Assembly: GCA_938022235.1 (NCBI GenBank)
Contig: CALIEL010000096.1
Location: forward strand, 1 to 10,076
Source: Oribacterium parvum
Lineage (GTDB): Bacteria; Bacillota; Clostridia; Lachnospirales; Lachnospiraceae
Direction of reading: 5' to 3'
Length of the DNA stretch: 10,076 nucleotides
Under the pieces are notes generated by a model. The model was not told the origin of the DNA. It did not search any database and worked only from the letters and a program-made list of their open reading frames with translations. Of this stretch, positions 5,487 to 10,076 are shown piece by piece. Both the position numbers and the translations under genes were made by a program. Numbering within the stretch: the first letter of the stretch is position 1; every line of letters starts with the position of its first letter.

Positions 5487-5912
5487 ATGCGGATTTTAGC
5501 ATTAGATTACGGATCCAAAACAGTGGGGCTCGCCATCACTGATCCTTTGGGTCTCATTGTTCAGCCTCTTAAAACCATTTGGCGGGAAAGAGAAGGAAAA
5601 TTACGAAAGACCGTAGAAGAAATTCTGGAAACCTGTAAGGAGTATCAGGTAGAAGAATTGGTTCTGGGTTATCCCTGCCACATGGATGGCAGTGAAGGAG
5701 AAAGGGTAGAAAGGGTTCTGGCCTTTCAGGAAATGTTGCAGAAAAAAATAGAGCTTCCCATACATTTGTATGATGAAAGGCTCAGTACCATGGAAGCGGA
5801 AGAAATTTTGCGGGAAAACGGAGTTCCCAAGGATAGACAAAAGGAAGTTTTAGACCAGGTAGCTGCTCAGGTAATTTTAGAGGATTACCTTCGAAACAGA
5901 GAGGAAGGGTAA
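5487..5912 (+). CDS. ruvX: RuvX/YqgF family RNase H-fold nuclease (putative Holliday junction resolvase)
   Basis: The protein of 141 residues has the usual family length. Visible motifs are ILALDYGSKTVGLAITD at residues 3-19 (first catalytic Asp in DYG), VLGYPCHMDGS, YDERLSTMEAEE and the C-terminal LDQVAAQVILEDYL (last catalytic Asp). YqgF proteins are proposed to resolve Holliday junctions and, in E. coli, to process the 16S rRNA 5' end; which role applies here is not visible. I chose ATG 5487 because GGAG (5479-5482) stands 4 nt upstream and the family begins at MRILALD. The frame stays open back to an ATG at 5433, but those 18 extra codons fall in the ireB-ruvX hairpin and have no homology. 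It ends 1 nt before the next gene, so they are co-translated. Confidence 0.94.
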   Translation: MRILALDYGSKTVGLAITDPLGLIVQPLKTIWREREGKLRKTVEEILETCKEYQVEELVLGYPCHMDGSEGERVERVLAFQEMLQKKIELPIHLYDERLSTMEAEEILRENGVPKDRQKEVLDQVAAQVILEDYLRNREEG

Positions 5913-5913
5913 A

Positions 5914-6180
5914 ATGGAAGGCGGAAGAATTCGTTTACGTTCAGAAGAAGATGATTTGGAGTTGGAGATTTTGGAGGAAACTGTGGTACAGGGAGTGACC
6001 TATATTTTGGTTACCGATGCCAAAGAAGGCGAAGACGGCGTTTGCTATGTGATGAAGGATACATCCGCCCCTGAGGACGAAGAAGCGGACTTCAGCTTTG
6101 CGGAGGGAGAAGAGGCGGAACGCATTATGGATATTTTCGCAGAGTTACTTTCCGGAGAAGATATTACCATAGAGAGATAG
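5914..6180 (+). CDS. DUF1292 family protein (YrzB-like)
   Basis: This small, very acidic protein of 88 residues matches the DUF1292 pattern: a hydrophobic beta core LELEILEETVVQGVTYILVTD (starting near residue 15), an acidic middle with DGVCYVMKD, and a C-terminal helix ERIMDIFAELL. Its function is unknown in all organisms. It is routinely encoded directly after ruvX in Firmicutes (yrzB in B. subtilis), which is the strongest support for the call. Its ribosome binding site AGGAAGGG (5902-5909) lies inside the 3' end of ruvX, with a single base between the genes. It is likely cytosolic, with no signal peptide or membrane segment. Confidence 0.88.
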   Translation: MEGGRIRLRSEEDDLELEILEETVVQGVTYILVTDAKEGEDGVCYVMKDTSAPEDEEADFSFAEGEEAERIMDIFAELLSGEDITIER

Positions 6181-6306
6181 AGCCGGACTTGGAAGTTCTC
6201 TTTAAGCTAAGAAAAGCCCGATAGAGTAGGGACAAGAAAATATTAAAACACGAATTTAAAGAAACATACGTAAATACAAATGAATATAGACTAAGAAAGG
6301 AATAGA
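6181..6306 (+). other. A-rich leader before the RNase J gene
   Basis: This is a 126-nt gap, the largest within the ireB cluster, strongly A-rich on the plus strand between 6230 and 6306. A possible -10 (TATAGA, 6285-6290) is present but no convincing -35 is. No terminator-like hairpin with a T run is seen, so readthrough from ireB is plausible. An additional promoter or an mRNA control region for RNase J cannot be excluded. Confidence 0.35.
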
Positions 6307-8295
6307 ATGAAAGAAGGAAATAACGGAAACAGCAACAACAGTGAAAAGAAGAAGGTAGAAGGGGCTCATCGTATCGTAAACGTACATAAGAGCCAGATCG
6401 GAAAATCGAAAAGTACCGACGGGAAGAGAAATTACAGAACAGCCAATGCCAGAGCAACGGCGAAGCAGGAAAGCAGGATGATGAACGTGCCAACCCCAAG
6501 AAAAAATCCCTTAAGACCAAGAGGCAGGGAGGAGGATAAACCGATATATAGCCCGGAGCATTTTCCCTTGCTCACCGGAACTATGGAGGTATCGGAAAGT
6601 AAGGCAAAGGGAAGAAAGCCGAAGCACAGCTTTCAGGGCTCTGTTAAGGTCATTCCCTTGGGGGGACTGGATCAAATCGGCATGAACATTACTGCCATTG
6701 AGACAGAGGATACCATGATTATTGTGGACTGCGGATTGGCCTTCCCTACAGATGATATGTTGGGAATTGATCTGGTTATTCCGGATATCAGCTACATCAA
6801 GTCCAAGATTCATAAGATGAAGGGCTTTGTAATCACCCATGGTCATGAGGACCATATCGGTGCTCTGCCCTATGTTTTACAGCAGATTAATGTACCGATT
6901 TATGCTACGAAGCTCACTCTGGCTTTGATTCAGAGAAAGCTTGTGGAAAACGGGCTGGATAAGCTGGTCAAGATGAAGACCATGAAGTTCGGTCAATCCG
7001 TGAACTTCGGGGATTTAAAGGTGGAATTCGTAAAGACCAACCACTCTATTCAGGATGCGGCGGCCTTGGCGATTACCACGCCTGCCGGTGTGATTATCCA
7101 TACCGGAGACTTTAAGGTGGACTACACGCCTGTTTTCGGCGATCAGATAGATTTACAGCGTTTTGCGGAACTGGGAAAGAACGGCGTTCTGGCTATGCTT
7201 TCCGATTCCACCAATGCCCAAAAGCCGGGCTTTACCATGTCTGAAAAGACGGTGGGAAGAACCTTTGATTTGATTTTTGCAGAGCATCAGAACAATAGAA
7301 TCATTGTGGCTACCTTCGCCTCCAATGTGGACCGTGTGCAGCAGATTATCGACACTGCCGCAAAGTACAAGAGAAAGGTTGTGGTAGAGGGACGTTCCAT
7401 GGTGAATGTTATCTCCGTGGCTTCCGAGCTGGAGTATATTCATATTCCGGAGGGAACCCTTATTGACATTGAGAATTTAAAGGATTATCCCGATGAGCAG
7501 ACGGTTTTGATTACCACCGGTTCTCAGGGAGAGTCCATGGCGGCTCTGTCCCGTATGGCTACCGGTATGCATAGAAAGGTAAGTATTACGCCTAATGACG
7601 TGGTAGTCATGTCTTCCCATCCTATCCCCGGTAATGAGCGGGCGGTAGACAGGGTTGTTAATGAGTTGTGTAAGCTCCATGCAAAGGTGATTATGCAGGA
7701 TACCCACGTTTCCGGCCACGCCTGTGCAGAGGACTTAAAGCTCTTGTATTCCTTGGTAAAGCCTAAGTATGCAGTGCCCTTCCATGGAGAGTTTCATCAC
7801 AGAAGATCTGCCGCAATGCTGGCGGAATCTGTCGGTGTGGATAAGGACAAGTGCCTGATGCTGGACAACGGTGATGTACTGGAGTTTACGGCCAATGGAG
7901 AAGAAATCAGCTACAGCATTAAGGAAAAGGTGCAGGCCGGCGGAGTTTATGTGGACGGATTGGGCATCGGAGATGTAGGAAATATCGTGCTGAGAGATCG
8001 TCAGAATCTGGCACAGAACGGAATCATTGTAGTGGTTCTTACCCTGGAAAAATATTCCGGACATCTGATGGCCGGACCGGACTTGATTTCTCGAGGCTTT
8101 GTCTATGTGCGGGAGTCTGAGGACTTAATGGAAGAAGCCAGAGTGGCGGTGCAGGATGTGGTGGACGACTGCCTTTGCACCCATGTCAGCGACTGGGGTA
8201 AGATTAAGACTCAGATTAAGGACGGATTGTCCGACTTCCTTTGGAAGAAGATTAAGAGAAATCCTGTGATTTTACCGGTAATTATGGAGGTATAA
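6307..8295 (+). CDS. rnj: Ribonuclease J with long basic N-terminal extension
   Basis: This is a metallo-beta-lactamase/beta-CASP ribonuclease with endonuclease and 5'-3' exonuclease activity, central to mRNA decay and rRNA maturation in Firmicutes. The core starts at ~113 (VKVIPLGGLDQIGMN). The zinc motif HGHEDH is at 178-183, with H246 (TNHS) and D268 (HTGDFK). The beta-CASP part includes THVSGHA (466-472), a 5'-phosphate-binding signature, and PFHGEFHH (491-498), H493 being the expected metal ligand. The C-terminal domain ends with WKKIKRNPVILPVIMEV. B. subtilis RNase J1 has 555 residues. The extra ~107 are all in residues 1-111, rich in Lys, Arg, Asn and Ser, probably disordered and able to bind RNA. 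AGAAAGGA ending at 6301 supports ATG 6307; an in-frame ATG at 6478 would halve the extension. Only one RNase J is seen here. Confidence 0.96.
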   Translation: MKEGNNGNSNNSEKKKVEGAHRIVNVHKSQIGKSKSTDGKRNYRTANARATAKQESRMMNVPTPRKNPLRPRGREEDKPIYSPEHFPLLTGTMEVSESKAKGRKPKHSFQGSVKVIPLGGLDQIGMNITAIETEDTMIIVDCGLAFPTDDMLGIDLVIPDISYIKSKIHKMKGFVITHGHEDHIGALPYVLQQINVPIYATKLTLALIQRKLVENGLDKLVKMKTMKFGQSVNFGDLKVEFVKTNHSIQDAAALAITTPAGVIIHTGDFKVDYTPVFGDQIDLQRFAELGKNGVLAMLSDSTNAQKPGFTMSEKTVGRTFDLIFAEHQNNRIIVATFASNVDRVQQIIDTAAKYKRKVVVEGRSMVNVISVASELEYIHIPEGTLIDIENLKDYPDEQTVLITTGSQGESMAALSRMATGMHRKVSITPNDVVVMSSHPIPGNERAVDRVVNELCKLHAKVIMQDTHVSGHACAEDLKLLYSLVKPKYAVPFHGEFHHRRSAAMLAESVGVDKDKCLMLDNGDVLEFTANGEEISYSIKEKVQAGGVYVDGLGIGDVGNIVLRDRQNLAQNGIIVVVLTLEKYSGHLMAGPDLISRGFVYVRESEDLMEEARVAVQDVVDDCLCTHVSDWGKIKTQIKDGLSDFLWKKIKRNPVILPVIMEV

Positions 8296-8302
8296 ACGGA
8301 AA

Positions 8303-8782
8303 ATGGAGAAAAGAAGCTTCTTAAGGGCATTTACCCAAATCTTGATGAGTGTATCTGTACGCTTTCTTTTTCTCGTATTTCTTTTGTTTTTGATTTTGCA
8401 GGGGGTACAAGTTGCCTATCGTTATGGCCATGGTCTTATGTATGACCATGCCATGGAAGCCTCCCCGGGCAGAGAGCTTACTCTGGATATTCAGGAAGGG
8501 GAGTCCTGGAAGGAAGTGGGAGAAAGAGCCAAGTCTTTGGGATTGATTCAAAATGCCCAGGCCTTTGCCCTGAAAGCCAAGCTTTACCACAGTAAGTTGC
8601 TTCCGGGAAAATACATTCTGAGTACAGCCATGACCCAGGTGGAAATGCTGGACAGTATTACCGAGGAGGGAAAGAAGAATCAGGAATTAAGCGACAAAAA
8701 CTTAGTTACTGAGACGGAAGACCAGAGCACCGAGGAAAGCCGAGAGGATCAGGAAATCGGTGGCGGAAATGAAAATGAATAG
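8303..8782 (+). CDS. Short MltG-like membrane protein lacking the catalytic domain
   Basis: One membrane segment (about 20-37) is followed by an extracytoplasmic LysM-like region at ~58-122: LTLDIQEGESWKEVGERAKS, GLIQNAQAFALKAKLY, LLPGKYILSTAMTQVEMLDSI. This matches the N-terminal substrate-binding part of endolytic transglycosylase MltG (YceG). MltG proteins are usually over 330 residues and carry a catalytic YceG domain with an essential Glu. Here that domain is absent, and residues 123-159 are an acidic Ser/Glu/Gln-rich tail. Downstream DNA continues directly into trmR and encodes no remnant of the catalytic part in another frame, so it is not a fresh frameshift. It may bind peptidoglycan or modulate a full MltG elsewhere; this is inference. 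The Shine-Dalgarno GGAGG (8286-8290) lies in the end of the RNase J gene. Confidence 0.75.
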   Translation: MEKRSFLRAFTQILMSVSVRFLFLVFLLFLILQGVQVAYRYGHGLMYDHAMEASPGRELTLDIQEGESWKEVGERAKSLGLIQNAQAFALKAKLYHSKLLPGKYILSTAMTQVEMLDSITEEGKKNQELSDKNLVTETEDQSTEESREDQEIGGGNENE

Positions 8783-8790
8783 GAAGTACT

Positions 8791-9444
8791 TTGGATAAAA
8801 AAGACAGAATCAGCCAATTTATACAATCCTTCCTCCCGGAAAGAACTGCTTTCCTGGAGGAGATTCGCAAGGAAGCGCTATCGGAGGCCATCCCCATTTT
8901 ACGGGAGGAAACCGCAGCGCTTCTTCGTGTTTGTCTGAAGACGAAAAACAAGCCTAAAATTTTGGAATTAGGGACCGCTGTAGGCTATTCCGCTCTGGTG
9001 ATGATGGATGCTTTAGAGGGAGAAGGGGAGATTGTAACGGTGGAGAATTTCCCGCCCAGAATCGAAAAGGCGAAAAAGAACTTCGGGGCAAGTCCCTATC
9101 AGAATAAAATCACCCTGCTGGAAGGAGACGGCAGCAGGATTTTGGAGGAGCTTCTGGAAAAGAAAGAGCAGTTTTCCTTTGTGTTTTTGGATGCGGCCAA
9201 GGCTCAATATCCGCTTTGGCTTCCTTCCATTTTGAAACTCTTGTCTCCCGGTGGTATACTCTTTTGTGACAATATTCTCCAGGGAGAATTATTGTTGGAG
9301 AGTCGCTTTTATTTGGATAGAAGACAGAGAACGATTCACAAGCGGATGCGGGAGTTCCTGAGACTTTTGCAAAGGGAGCAAAGTTTGGAAAGCTCCATTT
9401 TGCCTATAGGAGACGGAGTAAGTTTGTCTATCAAGAAAGCATAG
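8791..9444 (+). CDS. trmR: tRNA 5-hydroxyuridine methyltransferase TrmR-like, class I O-methyltransferase
   Basis: This SAM-dependent O-methyltransferase is of the COMT/YrrM type (Methyltransf_3), 217 residues, the normal size. The SAM motif ELGTAVGYSAL is at 59-69 and the acidic SAM-contact strand VTVENF follows. The divalent metal-type residues are D134 (VFLDAAKAQY), D160 and N161 (CDNIL). The C-terminus LPIGDGVSLSIKK is characteristic. B. subtilis TrmR (YrrM) methylates 5-hydroxyuridine to 5-methoxyuridine at tRNA position 34. Being immediately upstream of a U32 (TrhP-type) gene, as in the B. subtilis yrrMNO cluster, supports this function over small-molecule methylation. The start is TTG 8791, preceded by AGGAAG (8781-8786), which overlaps the stop of the MltG-like gene. 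No better ATG lies near the expected N-terminus. Confidence 0.88.
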   Translation: MDKKDRISQFIQSFLPERTAFLEEIRKEALSEAIPILREETAALLRVCLKTKNKPKILELGTAVGYSALVMMDALEGEGEIVTVENFPPRIEKAKKNFGASPYQNKITLLEGDGSRILEELLEKKEQFSFVFLDAAKAQYPLWLPSILKLLSPGGILFCDNILQGELLLESRFYLDRRQRTIHKRMREFLRLLQREQSLESSILPIGDGVSLSIKKA

Positions 9445-9446
9445 AG

Positions 9447-9514
9447 CTCATCAGTACAAAGTATTCATCAGTACAAAAAATTCATAAATACAATGAGTTC
9501 ATTAGTACATAGAG
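9447..9514 (+). repeat. Four imperfect 17-bp tandem repeats between trmR and the U32 gene
   Basis: Units at 9447-9463, 9464-9480, 9481-9497 and 9498-9514 align without gaps to a consensus near TTCATCAGTACAAAGAG. The core TCATNARTACA is kept in all four. They fill most of the 84-bp gap and end 14 bp before the next start codon. No terminator or clear promoter is visible in the gap, so transcription probably continues through. The degenerate copies suggest an old duplication rather than active expansion. Confidence 0.85.
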
Positions 9515-9528
9515 TAGAAAGTAGGATT

Positions 9529-10076
9529 ATGAAGAGAAAAGTGGAGTTATTAATTCCGGCAGGATCTATGGAGGGCTTGAAAACCGCCATTCATTACGGG
9601 GCGGATGCCATCTATATGGGAGGAGAGGCATTTTCCCTCCGGGCAAATGCCAAGAACTTCAGTTTGGAAAAGATGAAGGAAGCGGTGGACTATGCCCATG
9701 AAAGAGGGGTAAAGGTCTATGTCACCGCCAATATTTTAGCCCATAATGCGGATTTACTGCCTATGCGGGAGTATTTTTCCGAATTGAAGGAAGTAGGGAT
9801 GGACGCGGTATTGATTGCGGATCCGGGAGCCTTCCTTCTGGCGAAGGAAATGATGCCGGGAGTGGAGATTCATATTTCCACTCAGGCCAATAATACCAAT
9901 TATGAAACCTTCCGTTTCTGGCATCAGCTGGGTGTAAAGAGGGTGGTTTGTGCAAGAGAGTTAAGCTTGGCGGAGATTAAGGAAATCAGAGCCCATATCC
10001 CGGAGGAGATGGAGATTGAGGCTTTTGTACACGGAGCAATGTGTATGTCCTATTCCGGCCGTTGCCTGCTTTCCAG
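9529..10076 (+). CDS. trhP: U32 family protein, TrhP-type tRNA hydroxylation factor (5' part, cut by window end)
   Basis: The open frame from ATG 9529 runs off the window after 182 codons. The N-terminus VELLIPAGSMEGLKTAIHYGADAIYMGG is the typical U32 opening. Residues 164-182 (EAFVHGAMCMSYSGRCLLS) match the U32 signature, with C172 and C179 as probable Fe-S cluster ligands. Family members of this subgroup (YrrN/YrrO in B. subtilis, YegQ in E. coli) are needed, with prephenate-derived chemistry, to hydroxylate U34 of tRNA to ho5U, although databases often call them collagenase-like peptidases. Position directly after trmR, which would methylate that product, supports this role. The only ribosome binding candidate is AGTAGGA (9520-9526), unusually close at two bases from the ATG. 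The C-terminal part is not seen, so TrhP1- versus TrhP2-type cannot be decided. Confidence 0.87.
   Translation, partial: MKRKVELLIPAGSMEGLKTAIHYGADAIYMGGEAFSLRANAKNFSLEKMKEAVDYAHERGVKVYVTANILAHNADLLPMREYFSELKEVGMDAVLIADPGAFLLAKEMMPGVEIHISTQANNTNYETFRFWHQLGVKRVVCARELSLAEIKEIRAHIPEEMEIEAFVHGAMCMSYSGRCLLS

Noticed and set aside
8303..8782. Frameshifted remnant of a full-length mltG
   Set aside because: The sequence after the stop immediately encodes trmR, and no frame downstream contains YceG catalytic motifs, so there is nothing to restore.

Overview
The window looks like the chromosome of an anaerobic Firmicute, most likely a member of the Clostridia close to the Lachnospiraceae. The grounds are the moderate G+C, the ireB-ruvX-DUF1292-RNase J-trmR-U32 gene order, the protein sequences, and a membrane-anchored flavin fumarate reductase of the kind common in gut and oral anaerobes. 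The taxon is inferred from recognition of families, not from a search.

Region 1 (1-425) is the tail of a ribosomal RNA operon. It holds the last ~40 nt of 23S rRNA, then tRNA-Thr(UGU) and an intrinsic terminator. No 5S gene fits between 23S and the tRNA. A separate tRNA with anticodon CAU follows, with its own strong promoter only 7 nt before the mature tRNA 5' end and its own terminator.

Region 2 (426-2939) is a single-gene heat-shock unit. A HrcA-type CIRCE operator overlaps a sigma-A promoter. A ~120-nt leader follows, containing nearly seven perfect copies of a 9-bp repeat, then htpG (bacterial Hsp90), then a strong terminator. This HtpG is longer than usual because of two highly charged low-complexity insertions.

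Region 3 (2940-5043) is another single-gene unit. It encodes an N-terminally membrane-anchored protein with an FMN-binding (flavinylation) domain fused to a fumarate-reductase-type FAD domain, probably a terminal reductase on the outer face of the membrane. It has terminators on both sides.

Region 4 (5044-10076) is a long co-directional housekeeping cluster: a sigma-A promoter, ireB (cell-wall control phosphoprotein), ruvX (YqgF-family nuclease), a DUF1292 protein, RNase J with a ~110-residue basic N-terminal extension, a short MltG-like membrane protein without the catalytic domain, trmR (tRNA wobble-uridine methyltransferase), and the 5' part of a U32-family gene (trhP type) cut by the window end. 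The last two should act in one pathway (U34 to ho5U to mo5U), and the tRNA-Thr(UGU) at the start of the window belongs to the class of tRNAs they modify. Four imperfect 17-bp tandem repeats fill most of the trmR-trhP gap.

I see no mobile element, CRISPR array or defence system. The least ordinary signals are regulatory: the repeat-filled, CIRCE-controlled htpG leader, other short tandem repeats placed directly before start codons, and the almost leaderless tRNA promoter.
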